A stretch of DNA of 64,000 nt from Cognatiyoonia koreensis (GCF_900109295.1 NZ_FOIZ01000002.1:1054001-1118000), one strand, 5' to 3'; counted from the stretch's first letter, positions 34,842 to 44,507 are shown. A program made the numbers and translations. The notes: generated by a model not told the origin, from the sequence alone.

Positions 34842-35954
34842 CTAGTCCAGCACGAACCACGTGGCTGGGTCCACGGGACTTTGCCCTTCCCTGACCTCAA
34901 GATAAAGGGTCTCCGACGCCGCAGTTGGCGTTGTTGCATCATTTTCAGTCAAAATCACGTTAACGCTGGGCGCTTCCCCGCCCATCAGGCCAATTGGCGC
35001 GTCCGCAGGAAGGACCTGCCCAACTGTGCCATAAACCTCTGCCAACCCGCCAAAGACAAAAAGGACGTCCGGCGCGGGTTCGACGATAACGACGTTGCCG
35101 TACTCCAGCAATGGCCCCTGAAACAGCAGAGTCGCGGGAACGGGGGTTGTGACAAGCGCCCTTGGTCGTGTGGCAAGGATGACGCCCGGGCGCGTGATGC
35201 CCGCTGCGTCGGCCGCATTGAAACCGCGCAGCACTTGCCCTTGCACAGGCAGGGCCAACGATCCCTTCGCTGCGCGTGCATCTGTCCCGCCCGGTTGGTT
35301 CAGGAACGCGTCTGTCAGACCGCTTGCAAAGCCATCCAGCGTTTCAGTGCTGGCGATCAGCAACGCGGTCTGAATGGGATCATCGGTAAAGCGTCGGGGT
35401 AGATCCGTGCGATCCGAAATCGCTTCGCTCAAGGCGGATCGGGCCTCTTGCGCGCCAGCCAGTCCCTGTTCCAGCGTTTCAGCAGCGCTCTCCTGCAGGC
35501 TGCGCAGCAAGGCGACCTCTTCCAATTGCGCACGCAGCGTGTTGACCTCGGCTTGCAGTGCAGGTGTGACATCCGCCGCGATCATCCCGGCACGTGCGGT
35601 GCCAAGGGCTCCATTGGGGTGTAGCAAGGACAACGGGCCGGATGTTTGACCGGTCGCCTGCAAGACGCCCAGCAGTTGCCCAACCTCGGTGCTCTTCGCA
35701 TCCAGCGTTGCCCTGAGGGTCTGTTCCCGGATGGCCGCGCGGCGCAACCCGTCGCGCATCGCGGCCAACCCGTCCTCGTAGGCGCGCACGGTCGCGGTCA
35801 GTGCCCGCACTCGGTCACGTGCGCCGCCGGCTTTCGACAACTGCACGGATGCAGCTTCCAGCCGGTCGGCAGCGGCCTGCGCCGCGGCACCGGCGCTGTC
35901 CTGTGCAGACGTCGGGGTGGCCAGGCAAAAAAGGCAGGCCGCAAGGCGCAGCAT
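34842..35954 (-). CDS. EnvC-like murein hydrolase activator with degenerate LytM domain
   Basis: The 370-residue protein has a signal peptide (LRLAACLFCLATPTSAQ), a long coiled-coil region (about residues 20-190, rich in Ala, Leu, Glu, Arg) and a LytM-like C-terminal domain (about 230-370; ILATRPRALVTTPVPATLLFQG, ending LYLEVREGQSPVDPATWF). The zinc-ligand motifs of active LytM peptidases (HxxxD and HxH) are not visible, which fits EnvC/NlpD-type activators that switch on amidases during cell division. Its ATG overlaps the gpmI stop (TGATG). It precedes ctpA, which suits a shared role in wall remodelling. Confidence 0.85.
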   Translation of the reverse strand: MLRLAACLFCLATPTSAQDSAGAAAQAAADRLEAASVQLSKAGGARDRVRALTATVRAYEDGLAAMRDGLRRAAIREQTLRATLDAKSTEVGQLLGVLQATGQTSGPLSLLHPNGALGTARAGMIAADVTPALQAEVNTLRAQLEEVALLRSLQESAAETLEQGLAGAQEARSALSEAISDRTDLPRRFTDDPIQTALLIASTETLDGFASGLTDAFLNQPGGTDARAAKGSLALPVQGQVLRGFNAADAAGITRPGVILATRPRALVTTPVPATLLFQGPLLEYGNVVIVEPAPDVLFVFGGLAEVYGTVGQVLPADAPIGLMGGEAPSVNVILTENDATTPTAASETLYLEVREGQSPVDPATWFVLD

Positions 35955-37465
35955 CAGTCGATCAAGCTTTCGCCGGTCATTTCTTCCGGCTTTTCAAGGC
36001 CCATCAACTGAAGGATGGTCGGGGCGAGATCGGCAAGGCGACCGTCATGCAATTTTGCACGCTGCGGGCCACCGACCAATACAACAGGCACGGGGTTCAG
36101 TGTATGAGCAGTATGGGGGCCGCCGGTTTCAGGGTCGATCATTGTCTCGCAGTTGCCGTGATCGGCCGTGACAATCATCGCACCACCAACAGAGTCCAGC
36201 GCTGCCAGAACCTCGCCCAAGCCGTGATCGACGGCTTCGCAGGCTTTTTTCGCCGCTTCCAGATCGCCGGTATGGCCAACCATATCGGGGTTAGCATAAT
36301 TCGTGACGATCAAGTCATAGCCGTCCTTGATTGCCTTGACAAAAGCTTCGGTCACCTCGGCTGCGGACATCTCTGGTTGCATGTCATAGGTTGCGACTTT
36401 CGGTGATGGTGGCATATGGCGATCTTCGCCCTTTTCAGGTGTCTCGACACCGCCGTTCAGAAAAAATGTGACGTGCGGATATTTCTCGGTTTCGGCAAGG
36501 CGGAACTGGCGCAGACCCTTCTTGGCGACCCAGGCACCCAGTGTGTTCTTGATCTCGCGCTTGGGGAAAACGGCCGGATACCACGCTGTGTGACGGTCGG
36601 AGTATTCAACCATGCCAAGTCTTGCGGCCAACTGTGGCATCTCGCGCGGAAAACCCTCGAACTCAGGATTGGCGATGGCTTCGAGAATTTCGCGGGCACG
36701 GTCAGAGCGGAAGTTAAGACAGAACAGCCCGTCCTCTTCGCGCAGTCCGTCGTAATTCGCGATGACCGTGGCGGAGATAAACTCATCGGTCTTGCCCGCT
36801 GCGTAGGCCTGTTCTATAGCGGCTTTTGGGTTCTCCGCCTTGTCGCCTTCGCCATGGACGATCGCATTGAAGGCGGTTTGTACCCGGTCCCAACGGTTAT
36901 CGCGATCCATGGCAAAATAGCGGCCCGTGACGGTGGCAATTTTTACACCTTCCGGCAGCATCTGGATCAGCTTGGCCATGTAATCATGGGCAGATTGCGG
37001 GGCTACGTCACGCCCGTCGGTCAAGGCATGGACGACGACGGTGATGCCTTGCATGTTCAAAAGATGGGCCACGGCGGCAATGTGATGGTAATGACCATGC
37101 ACACCCCCGGCAGAAACGACACCCATCAGATGCGCCCAGCCACCGGTCTGCTTGAGCTTTGCAGCAAACTGCACAAGGGCCTCTGCCTGCGCAAAAGATC
37201 CGTCTTCAATCGCAAGGTCGATCTGGCCAAGGTCCATGGCGACGACCCGCCCAGCACCGATATTGGTATGTCCCACTTCCGAATTGCCCATCTGCCCTGT
37301 CGGCAGACCAGCATCCTTGCCATGGGTCACCAACTGTGCGCTTGGGCATTCTGCCATGATCCGATCGAAATGCGGCGTGTTGGCAAGTGCGGGGGCATTA
37401 CCCTCTGTCGTTGGGCCAATACCCCAGCCATCCAGAATACATAAAACAACCGGTTTTTGTGCCAT
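35954..37465 (-). CDS. gpmI: 2,3-bisphosphoglycerate-independent phosphoglycerate mutase
   Basis: The 503-residue protein matches the iPGAM (alkaline phosphatase superfamily) layout: metal-binding Asp in LCILDGWGIG, the catalytic Ser62 in GQMGNSEVGHTNIGAGR, and further metal ligands in NYANPDMVGHTGD and MIVTADHGNCETM. It interconverts 3- and 2-phosphoglycerate in glycolysis, needing Mn2+. The length is standard. It is the first gene of a minus-strand run with envC and ctpA, 104 bases after rlmH. Confidence 0.93.
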   Translation of the reverse strand: MAQKPVVLCILDGWGIGPTTEGNAPALANTPHFDRIMAECPSAQLVTHGKDAGLPTGQMGNSEVGHTNIGAGRVVAMDLGQIDLAIEDGSFAQAEALVQFAAKLKQTGGWAHLMGVVSAGGVHGHYHHIAAVAHLLNMQGITVVVHALTDGRDVAPQSAHDYMAKLIQMLPEGVKIATVTGRYFAMDRDNRWDRVQTAFNAIVHGEGDKAENPKAAIEQAYAAGKTDEFISATVIANYDGLREEDGLFCLNFRSDRAREILEAIANPEFEGFPREMPQLAARLGMVEYSDRHTAWYPAVFPKREIKNTLGAWVAKKGLRQFRLAETEKYPHVTFFLNGGVETPEKGEDRHMPPSPKVATYDMQPEMSAAEVTEAFVKAIKDGYDLIVTNYANPDMVGHTGDLEAAKKACEAVDHGLGEVLAALDSVGGAMIVTADHGNCETMIDPETGGPHTAHTLNPVPVVLVGGPQRAKLHDGRLADLAPTILQLMGLEKPEEMTGESLID

Positions 37466-37569
37466 GCGCCCGCTCCATCGAATGTCTGCCGCCTGCTTAG
37501 CGCACCTGCGTCAGACACGAAACACCCCGGCCTGTCTTTCTTTGTCCAATCAAACTTTCCCCGAAGGGT

Positions 37570-38040
37570 CTACACCCGATGATAGGGCGCGCCCGACAGG
37601 ATCGACGCGGCCCGGTACAGCTGTTCGGACAGCATCACCCGCACCAGCTTGTGCGGCCAAACCATCTTTCCAAAGCTCACGGAAAAATCCGCCTCCGCCC
37701 GTAAAGCAGGATCAATGCCGTCAGCGCCACCGATAAGAAAGGTCACATCGCGGCCCTGATCGCCCCAGTCGCTCAGTTTCCGCGCGAAATCCGGTGACGT
37801 CAGCAGCTTGCCACGTTCATCCAGCGTCACAAGCAAATCGCCCTTTGGGATTGCCTTGCGCAACAGTTCGGCCTCGGCAGCCATACCGCCGCCCTTCTTG
37901 TCTTCGACTTCGTGTTCGATGAAAGGGCCCCAGCCCAGCGGGCGACCGGCGCGGCAGAACCGGTTCATATAGTCATCGGTCAGGGCACGTTCTTCCGATC
38001 GGGCTTGCAGCCGACCGACCGCACAGACGGTGACGCGCAT
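37570..38040 (-). CDS. rlmH: 23S rRNA (pseudouridine-1915-N3)-methyltransferase
   Basis: The 156-residue SPOUT methyltransferase starts MRVTVCAVGRL and has the SAM-knot motifs FLIGGADGID and MLSEQLYRAASILSGAPYHRV, which ends the protein as usual in RlmH. It methylates pseudouridine 1915 in helix 69 of 23S rRNA on assembled 70S ribosomes. Its ATG overlaps the rsfS stop (TGATG), the common rsfS-rlmH pair. Confidence 0.94.
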   Translation of the reverse strand: MRVTVCAVGRLQARSEERALTDDYMNRFCRAGRPLGWGPFIEHEVEDKKGGGMAAEAELLRKAIPKGDLLVTLDERGKLLTSPDFARKLSDWGDQGRDVTFLIGGADGIDPALRAEADFSVSFGKMVWPHKLVRVMLSEQLYRAASILSGAPYHRV

Positions 38041-38405
38041 CAGGTCGCCTTAGCGACCTCGGATGCAGGCTGCCACATCTTCTCGAGCTGATAGAACTCG
38101 CGCACTTCGGGACGGAAGATATGAACGATGACGTCACCGGTATCGATCAGAACCCAGTCGCCGATGTCCTTGCCTTCGACCTTGGAGATGATGCCATAGG
38201 CCTGCTTCATGCGATCGACCAGTTTCTCGGCCATCGCGCTGACCTGGCGGGTCGAACGGCCGGAAGCGATGACCATATGGTCGCCGATCTCGGACTTGCC
38301 GCGCAGGTCAAAGCTGACCACGTCTTCGGCCTTGTCGTCGTCCAGTGATTTCAGGATAGCAGCGAGCAGGGCGTCGCTGGTGGCGGTTTGCGTGGCCTGT
38401 GTCAT
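38040..38405 (-). CDS. rsfS: Ribosome silencing factor RsfS
   Basis: The 121-residue protein has the RsfS/DUF143 fold: LLAAILKSLDDDKAEDVVSFDLRGKSEIGDHMVIASGRS and DWVLIDTGDVIVHIFRPEVREFYQLEKMW. It binds ribosomal protein L14 and blocks subunit joining under starvation. The ATG at 38405 overlaps the stop of a short upstream frame (38402-38458) that has a strong GGAGG, so translation may be coupled. An in-frame extension upstream (start codons TTG or ATG further 5') gives a non-conserved tail and was not used. Confidence 0.88.
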   Translation of the reverse strand: MTQATQTATSDALLAAILKSLDDDKAEDVVSFDLRGKSEIGDHMVIASGRSTRQVSAMAEKLVDRMKQAYGIISKVEGKDIGDWVLIDTGDVIVHIFRPEVREFYQLEKMWQPASEVAKAT

Positions 38406-38458
38406 GTCCGGCCCGCGCTTGGCCGCATGTGCGGCCGAGGTGGATAAAGACAGTTCAT
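38402..38458 (-). CDS. Possible 18-residue leader peptide coupled to rsfS
   Basis: The frame MNCLYPPRPHMRPSAGRT starts at an ATG three bases after a GGAGG. Its TGA stop overlaps the rsfS ATG as ATGA. It is Pro/Arg-rich. This may be chance; the role is inferred from the strong ribosome site and the exact overlap, as rsfS itself has only a weak one. Confidence 0.4.
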   Translation of the reverse strand: MNCLYPPRPHMRPSAGRT

Positions 38459-38626
38459 TGTCCTCCAATGTTGAGCTCCGGTGTATCGCCCCGGAACAAG
38501 GCATACCCTACAATAACACGGATTTGCGCAATCTCAACGGGTGACAGCCTGTGACGCGGTGTTCGTCCAGCGATCAGGCGGAAACCGGCACTTCCGTATC
38601 CGGCGAATTGGCCGGTTCCAGACGCC

Positions 38627-39622
38627 TCAGGCGATCCGCAGCACAGGTGCAAGTCGGCGCAGCAGTGTGACCACCAAAGGCAGCAACAGATAAGCCGCCG
38701 TCAATCCGGCCCAGATTTCAAACGTCCATGGTGTGTAGTCTGTCGTATTGCCAAGGGCGGTACTGACATACCCGTACCCTTCGGCCATGGTCTGCACTTC
38801 GGCCAGCATCTGCTGTGGTGCGGATTGCACGAATGCCAGCGTCGCCTCTTGTCCGAAGGTCATGTAATGCCACGGCAACCAGAATCCGGCAGCGCCGGCA
38901 ATGCCGCCAACGATTGATACGATCAGGGCTTTGGCAAGGCGCATGTGCAGCTTGGTGTACAGCAGCCCTGCCGCAAGTGGCGGGAACAGCGCGATCTGCA
39001 GCGGCAATTCGTAGGCGACCAAATAAGGGTATGCGTAGACCGCGCCAGCCGCGATTCCAAAGCTCAACAGCGGTTGCAGAAAAAGATGCTTTGCCATCGG
39101 ATCGGCAAAGTCGGGATGGATGTCGAACGGATTGTGTGGAACGCGCGCGGCCTTTTGTTTGGACAAGGATGCCAGCAGCGGAACTGCTGCAAAAAGGGCC
39201 GTCAAACCCACCCAGAATTCGAACATATAGCCGCGCAGATCGAACGTTTTGCCGAAGGATTGCACGCTGTAGGATGTATCCGCGAAAGCGGCCTGTAGTT
39301 GCGCGACTGTCGGCAGCCCGTCAAACCGGGCCTGAATCCAAAGGCCCCACATTCCGATGACAAATGCAGCGGCAAACAACACAGCAGCGAACATGCGCTG
39401 CCCACGTTCATAGGATACATGTGTGGTGAGAAGAACCAGCGCGATCACCAGACCAAGGCCAAGGCCCGCGCGCCCGGTCATATCTTTAATCTGCGGCATA
39501 TATTCACTGAACGCCCAGCCCAAACCGGCAGCGATCAGGGTGAAAACGGCAAGGCGAAGGGGGAATGGCCCGCGCGGGGAAAGCCCGGATTGGGGATCGT
39601 TGATCAAACCACTATAAGTCAT
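38627..39622 (-). CDS. Multi-pass membrane protein, function unknown
   Basis: The 331-residue protein shows about seven hydrophobic segments, such as PLRLAVFTLIAAGLGWAFSEY, AGLGLGLVIALVLLTTHV, MFAAVLFAAAFVIGMWGLW, and the C-terminal LTAAYLLLPLVVTLLRRL. The two halves share a motif, FDLRGYMFEFWVGLTALFAAVPLL and YTPWTFEIWAGLTAAYLLLPLV, which suggests an internal duplication. No family is recognised. A GGACAGG precedes the ATG. It lies alone between mscS and rsfS, all in the minus orientation. Confidence 0.7.
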   Translation of the reverse strand: MTYSGLINDPQSGLSPRGPFPLRLAVFTLIAAGLGWAFSEYMPQIKDMTGRAGLGLGLVIALVLLTTHVSYERGQRMFAAVLFAAAFVIGMWGLWIQARFDGLPTVAQLQAAFADTSYSVQSFGKTFDLRGYMFEFWVGLTALFAAVPLLASLSKQKAARVPHNPFDIHPDFADPMAKHLFLQPLLSFGIAAGAVYAYPYLVAYELPLQIALFPPLAAGLLYTKLHMRLAKALIVSIVGGIAGAAGFWLPWHYMTFGQEATLAFVQSAPQQMLAEVQTMAEGYGYVSTALGNTTDYTPWTFEIWAGLTAAYLLLPLVVTLLRRLAPVLRIA

Positions 39623-39746
39623 GTCCTGTCCTTGAATGCCTGTAAACGAACGCGTAATCCGCCCAGCAATACATGGAAATCGGGCACTTCGATGGGCAGG
39701 AAAGGGCGAGAGTGTGGCAGCCCGCAGCCGTCAGGCAGGGATTGGA

Positions 39747-41159
39747 TCAGTCCAGCGCCCCATGCCTGATCTGCGATCCTTCGAGCATTGTCACTTCGCG
39801 CTGCGGGAACGGAATCGAGATGTCGTGTTCCTTGAACGCATCCCACAGCGCCAGATACACGTTGCCGCGGATGTTGGTCAGGCCACCTGTCGGGTCCTTG
39901 ATCCAAAAGCGCAGGATGTAGTCGACGGAACTGTCGCCAAACCCGACGATGTGACAGACAGTAGGGCGGAAACTGAGCACCCGGTCAACGCTTTGGGCAG
40001 CCTCGATCGCGATCTTGCGCACGTCGTGGGGGTTGTCGTGATAGGCCGTGCCGAAATAGATATCAAGCCGCACGAAATCGTTGGAATGGGACCAGTTGAC
40101 CACCTGACCGGTGATCAGGTCTTCGTTCGGAATCAGATATTCCTTGCCGTCGCGGGTAACGACCGACACGTAACGCGCGCCAAGCGAATTGATCCAGCCG
40201 AAGGTATCGCCGAGGCTGATAACGTCCCCAGGTTTGATCGACTTGTCCAGCAGGATGATGACGCCGGACACAAGGTTCGACACAACCTTTTGCAGACCAA
40301 AACCAAGGCCGACACCGATCGCACCGGACAGCACAGCAAGGCCCGTCAAATCGATGCCGATGGCCCGTACGCCGATGAAAAACGCCGCCGCATAAAAGGC
40401 GATCTGCATGATCTTGACGATCAGCACCTGCATCGACGGGCTGATATCCTCGTTCGTGCGGATCCGGGCAGCGGTCGTCGTGGTGATGAATCGCGCAGCG
40501 GTCACCAATGCGCCAAGGATGACAATGCCCTGTACCACCAACAGCATCGAAATCCGGAATTCACCGATGGAAAAGCCAAGGCTGTCCAGCAGCTGTTCGG
40601 CCTCGCTTACAAGGCCAAGGATATAAAGTGTGACGTAAATCCAGGCGCCGTAACGCACGAATTTACGCAGAAAGTTACTTTTGATCAGGCGGGTGACGAA
40701 AACGACGATAAGCCACGCAAGTGCCAGTGTGCCGATCACGCTCAGTAGGTAACTGCGACTGGGCCAGGTGATTTCGCGCATTGCGAAAATGACAAGCCAG
40801 ATCAGCAGCACAAAGAAGATGGCGCGCAATCGCTGGTGGACGACGACCAGTACGCGCATTCGCCATTTCGGCCAATTCTCGCGGCTACCCATCCATGCAC
40901 GGATGCGTGGGCCCAGCACAGCGCGCAGCAACTGCGCGACGACAAGGACGGCGATAGCGATCAGGACCTGATACAGGTTCCACGTGCGAAACAGGCTCAG
41001 CAGAAAGACTTCGGCCTGTGAAATCAGGGACTGGCCGACAACGACAACCTGTTCCAACGCAACGTCGGGCGACGGTGGCATACCGTCTGGTGGCGTGGCC
41101 TCAGGACCTTGGCCTGCAATCACATCATCTGGTCCGGTCGTGCTGACGTGTCGCGACAT
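39747..41159 (-). CDS. MscS-family mechanosensitive ion channel
   Basis: The 470-residue protein has an N-terminal soluble and hydrophobic part, about five membrane helices, and the MscS pore-lining region LTGLAVLSGAIGVGLGFGLQKVVSNLVSGVIILLDKSIKPGDVI near residue 300, followed by the beta domain (FGWINSLGARYVSVVTRDGKEYLIPNE) and a C-terminal alpha/beta domain. MscS channels open on membrane tension to release solutes during osmotic downshock. It is larger than E. coli MscS (286 residues) because of extra N-terminal helices, as in the YnaI/YbdG type. Confidence 0.9.
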   Translation of the reverse strand: MSRHVSTTGPDDVIAGQGPEATPPDGMPPSPDVALEQVVVVGQSLISQAEVFLLSLFRTWNLYQVLIAIAVLVVAQLLRAVLGPRIRAWMGSRENWPKWRMRVLVVVHQRLRAIFFVLLIWLVIFAMREITWPSRSYLLSVIGTLALAWLIVVFVTRLIKSNFLRKFVRYGAWIYVTLYILGLVSEAEQLLDSLGFSIGEFRISMLLVVQGIVILGALVTAARFITTTTAARIRTNEDISPSMQVLIVKIMQIAFYAAAFFIGVRAIGIDLTGLAVLSGAIGVGLGFGLQKVVSNLVSGVIILLDKSIKPGDVISLGDTFGWINSLGARYVSVVTRDGKEYLIPNEDLITGQVVNWSHSNDFVRLDIYFGTAYHDNPHDVRKIAIEAAQSVDRVLSFRPTVCHIVGFGDSSVDYILRFWIKDPTGGLTNIRGNVYLALWDAFKEHDISIPFPQREVTMLEGSQIRHGALD

Positions 41160-41288
41160 TGGTGCCCTTTACCTGCTTTTTCAAAGTTTTGCATGGGCGC
41201 TGGCAACGTTCAAGCACTGGTCTGGTTCCGCAGTTCGGATAAGAGTGAGGGACAAGAAAAGCCACCTCTTACGAAGGAACCGACAAAG

Positions 41289-41570
41289 ATGACCCGCATG
41301 AACCCGATTTGGATCGCAATCCTTTATTGTGCGGTTAGTTTTGTCATTCTGTTCACCACGTTGGGCGTCCACAAATACTTCATTTTTTCCGGAATCTATA
41401 TCTGGGCGGCAATCGTCGTGCCAACGTTCCTGATCCCCGGTCTGATCATTTACTGGCGCATACGTTTCAACCAGCTGCACTGGCTCTACGGAGTGGTCGG
41501 ATGTCTCATGGTCGTGGGGATTTCGTTTCTGCACATGCTGTTCGTCGTTACGGCGTCTGCGACTGTCTGA
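41289..41570 (+). CDS. Small three-helix membrane protein, function unknown
   Basis: The 93-residue protein MTRMNPIWIAILYCAVSFVIL... has three hydrophobic segments (about 6-22, 33-55 and 65-90). GAAGGAA sits before the ATG. It is divergent from mscS across a 129-base gap, so the pair may share a promoter region. No family is recognised. Confidence 0.6.
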   Translation: MTRMNPIWIAILYCAVSFVILFTTLGVHKYFIFSGIYIWAAIVVPTFLIPGLIIYWRIRFNQLHWLYGVVGCLMVVGISFLHMLFVVTASATV

Positions 41571-41615
41571 TGCCGGCACCCACGCTGAACAACGCGACTG
41601 GGCAACAAACTGCAG

Positions 41616-42230
41616 TTACTCAATCGGCAGGGCCACCTCATTGCGCCGCTGCCATGGCAAGGTCAGGGGATCATCGTAGATCAAATATTGTGCTGGTCCC
41701 GTGATGTTCAGCCCTTCACGGGCGGCATAGGCCCGCAATTCTGCCTCTTTCGCGACCAGTCGACCAGACCCGGCCCAGCCGCTGAACCGCACGGCGACCT
41801 GCCTGCCTGGATGCGACATGACAAAGCGGATCGCGTCGTTTTTTGGTTCGGGCAACGTGTCCATCGTGTATTGCGATGGCATCATGAATTGCACAGTCCA
41901 AAGCCCGTCACCGCCCGTCTGCGTCACAGGAGAGGTCATTGCGATGTTTTCGGCTGGCGCTTGCGCAACGGGCGATGTCATCGCGACATTCGCCGCACTG
42001 GTGTTGCCGCCAAAGATGTATCCGGCAAGGATCTGAAATCCCTGCCGCAAGGCACCGGATTGGCTCGACCGCACCGTCACTTCGGCCATCAAGGCGGGCT
42101 CATACTGGCGGATTTCGAACGAACCGTCCTGTTCCAATACGCTGTATTGCGGGGTTTCGTATTTGCCGTAGGTCTCAGCCACGGCGGGACAGGCCAGCGC
42201 GAGGGCGGCAATCAGGACAAAGGATTTCAT
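41616..42230 (-). CDS. SOUL-family heme-binding protein, exported
   Basis: The 204-residue protein has a signal peptide (MKSFVLIAALALACPAVAE), then the SOUL domain: YSVLEQDGSFEIRQYEPALMAEVTVR, the repeated MTSPV motif, and VRFSGWAGSGRLVAKEAELRAYAAREGL. SOUL proteins bind heme or other tetrapyrroles; the bacterial role is unclear. GGAG seven bases before the ATG at 42230 sets the start, though the frame is open much further upstream. It is divergent from leuC. Confidence 0.85.
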   Translation of the reverse strand: MKSFVLIAALALACPAVAETYGKYETPQYSVLEQDGSFEIRQYEPALMAEVTVRSSQSGALRQGFQILAGYIFGGNTSAANVAMTSPVAQAPAENIAMTSPVTQTGGDGLWTVQFMMPSQYTMDTLPEPKNDAIRFVMSHPGRQVAVRFSGWAGSGRLVAKEAELRAYAAREGLNITGPAQYLIYDDPLTLPWQRRNEVALPIE

Positions 42231-42472
42231 CAAAATGCTCCATTTAGCCTTCATACGCAGGGGATCGGCTAGTCGATCACTCTTGCGGGACTCATGGAGT
42301 GGGTATATCTGGATGCCATGACACCGATTTTCGACATGGATGACCGCGCGCGCCTGCCTTGGCGCTTTTATGGTGCCGATTGCACCATTCTCGCCCACCT
42401 ATGATCGTCCGGCCCCGAAAAGGGCCTGCCATTCCCCACGCTTGAAACGCACATAACCAACGGGAGAGGACC

Positions 42473-43879
42473 ATGTCCCCCAAAACGCTCTATGATAAAA
42501 TCTGGGATGACCACGTCGCGCACGAGGCAAAAGACGGCACCTGCCTGCTTTATATTGACCGCCATCTTGTTCACGAAGTGACAAGCCCGCAGGCCTTTGA
42601 AGGGCTGCGCATGGCTGGCCGGTCTGTCCGGGCCCCCGACAAGACGATCGCTGTTCCCGATCACAACGTCCCCACGACGCTGGATCGCGCAAATGCGGCA
42701 ACCATGACTGAAGACAGCCGCGTTCAGGTTGAAGCGCTCGATAAGAACGCAAAAGACTTCGGTATCCATTATTACCCCGTCTCTGACGTGCGTCAGGGAA
42801 TCGTCCATATCGTCGGCCCTGAACAGGGCTGGACGCTGCCGGGCATGACGGTCGTTTGCGGCGACAGCCATACCGCGACCCACGGTGCTTTCGGGGCGCT
42901 TGCCCATGGCATTGGCACATCCGAAGTGGAGCATGTTCTGGCCACGCAAACGTTGATCCAGAAGAAATCCAAGAACATGAAGGTCGAAATCACCGGCAAA
43001 CTGCGCCCCGGCGTGACGGCCAAGGACATCACCCTGTCCGTGATTGGCGAAACCGGCACTGCCGGCGGCACAGGCTATGTGATCGAATACTGTGGCGAAG
43101 CGATCCGCGATCTGTCCATGGAAGGGCGCATGACCGTCTGCAACATGGCAATCGAAGGCGGCGCACGCGCAGGACTTATCGCGCCGGACGAAAAGACGTT
43201 TGAATACTGCAAAGGCCGCCCGCACGCCCCGAAAGGGGCCGCTTGGGAAGCTGCCGAAGCCTACTGGCGCACGCTTTATTCCGATGACGACGCACATTGG
43301 GACAAGGTCATTACGATCAAGGGCGATGACATCGCCCCTGTCGTCACGTGGGGCACATCGCCTGAAGACGTGTTGCCAATCACCGCCCATGTCCCCGCCG
43401 CGAGCGATTTTCAGGGTGGCAAGGTCGGTGCGGCGCAACGTTCGCTCGACTATATGGGTCTGAAACCCGGCACGCCATTGAACGAGATCGAGATTGATAC
43501 GGTCTTTATCGGGTCCTGCACAAACGGGCGCATCGAAGACCTGCGCGCTGCTGCGGCCATTCTGAAAGGCAAGAAAAAGAAGGACGGTCTGCGTGCGATG
43601 GTCGTTCCGGGATCGGGGCTTGTGCGCGCACAGGCCGAAGAAGAAGGACTGGCACAAATCTTTATCGACGCCGGTTTCGAATGGCGCCTTGCAGGCTGTT
43701 CCATGTGTCTTGCGATGAACCCCGACCAGCTGGCACCGGGCGAGCGCTGCGCGGCAACGTCCAACCGCAACTTCGAAGGCCGTCAGGGCCGTGGCGGGCG
43801 CACGCATCTGATGTCGCCACAAATGGCGGCTGCCGCCGCAATCACCGGTAAACTGACGGATGTGCGGGAACTGATGTGA
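42473..43879 (+). CDS. leuC: 3-isopropylmalate dehydratase large subunit
   Basis: The 468-residue aconitase-family protein has [56 protein letters not shown], and the [4Fe-4S] ligands in FIGSCTNGR and [12 protein letters not shown]. With LeuD it isomerises 2- to 3-isopropylmalate in leucine synthesis. GGGAGAGGACC sits before the ATG. leuD follows 1.7 kb downstream, separated by three unrelated small genes. Confidence 0.95.
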   Translation: MSPKTLYDKIWDDHVAHEAKDGTCLLYIDRHLVHEVTSPQAFEGLRMAGRSVRAPDKTIAVPDHNVPTTLDRANAATMTEDSRVQVEALDKNAKDFGIHYYPVSDVRQGIVHIVGPEQGWTLPGMTVVCGDSHTATHGAFGALAHGIGTSEVEHVLATQTLIQKKSKNMKVEITGKLRPGVTAKDITLSVIGETGTAGGTGYVIEYCGEAIRDLSMEGRMTVCNMAIEGGARAGLIAPDEKTFEYCKGRPHAPKGAAWEAAEAYWRTLYSDDDAHWDKVITIKGDDIAPVVTWGTSPEDVLPITAHVPAASDFQGGKVGAAQRSLDYMGLKPGTPLNEIEIDTVFIGSCTNGRIEDLRAAAAILKGKKKKDGLRAMVVPGSGLVRAQAEEEGLAQIFIDAGFEWRLAGCSMCLAMNPDQLAPGERCAATSNRNFEGRQGRGGRTHLMSPQMAAAAAITGKLTDVRELM

Positions 43880-43948
43880 AACAGATGCAACAAAACCGGC
43901 AGTTCGTTGGTTTCTTTCGTGAACTATTCACACGAAAGGAGACGGATC

Positions 43949-44479
43949 ATGCATGGTCGCATCTTACATATCGTTTCTGGAATCGTCCTTATGCTGGGCG
44001 GGCTGCTGGCATTTCTGCTGCCGCAATTGGCGTCGTTGACGGCAACGTTGATCGTAGGCTGGTCATTCATTCTGGCGGGGGTGCTTCATATCGTCGAAGC
44101 TTTCCGCGAGTCCGAAGATCGGCTGTGGAACGGCGCATTCGGAGTGTTGGGCGTTCTGCTCGGCTTGTCGTTCCTGATCAATCCGTTTGGCGGCATGGTG
44201 TCGCTGACCATTGTGCTTGGCGCAGCGTTTTTTGCGTCGGGCATTATGCAGCTTTACCTTGCTGGCAAGCGGTTCAGAACATACTCGATCTGGATGCTGG
44301 CGATTTCAGGCATCGTTTCTGTCGCGCTCGCGGTCATGATTGCCTTCAACCTGTTCACGGCAGCCGTCACGGTGCCAGGTATCCTGCTGGCGATCGAACT
44401 GATGACCACAGGGATCGCGCTGATCATGCTGCGCCCGGACGCGCGCAAACAGACAGACCCAGCAACCGCCAGCGTCTGA
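43949..44479 (+). CDS. HdeD-family (DUF308) membrane protein
   Basis: The 176-residue protein has six hydrophobic segments, starting MHGRILHIVSGIVLMLGGLLAFLLPQLA and repeating LGVLLGLSFLINPFGGMVSLTIVLGAAFFASGIMQL. HdeD of E. coli is linked to acid resistance in dense cultures; the general molecular role is unknown. AAAGGAGAC precedes the ATG at 43949. It is the first of three genes that interrupt leuC and leuD. Confidence 0.8.
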   Translation: MHGRILHIVSGIVLMLGGLLAFLLPQLASLTATLIVGWSFILAGVLHIVEAFRESEDRLWNGAFGVLGVLLGLSFLINPFGGMVSLTIVLGAAFFASGIMQLYLAGKRFRTYSIWMLAISGIVSVALAVMIAFNLFTAAVTVPGILLAIELMTTGIALIMLRPDARKQTDPATASV

Positions 44480-44507
44480 CGTCCATTGCTCGGAGGCTGC
44501 GGACCTC

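Noticed and set aside
36416-37444. A 342-codon plus-strand frame inside gpmI.
   Set aside because: GpmI catalytic motifs are intact on the minus strand, so this is a shadow.
39636-40748. A 370-codon plus-strand frame inside mscS.
   Set aside because: The MscS pore motif is on the minus strand; the antisense product is Asp/His/Arg-rich without features.
42368-43822. A 484-codon open frame antisense to leuC.
   Set aside because: leuC is certain and the antisense product is His/Arg/Cys-rich with no family; it is a shadow of GC-rich codon use.
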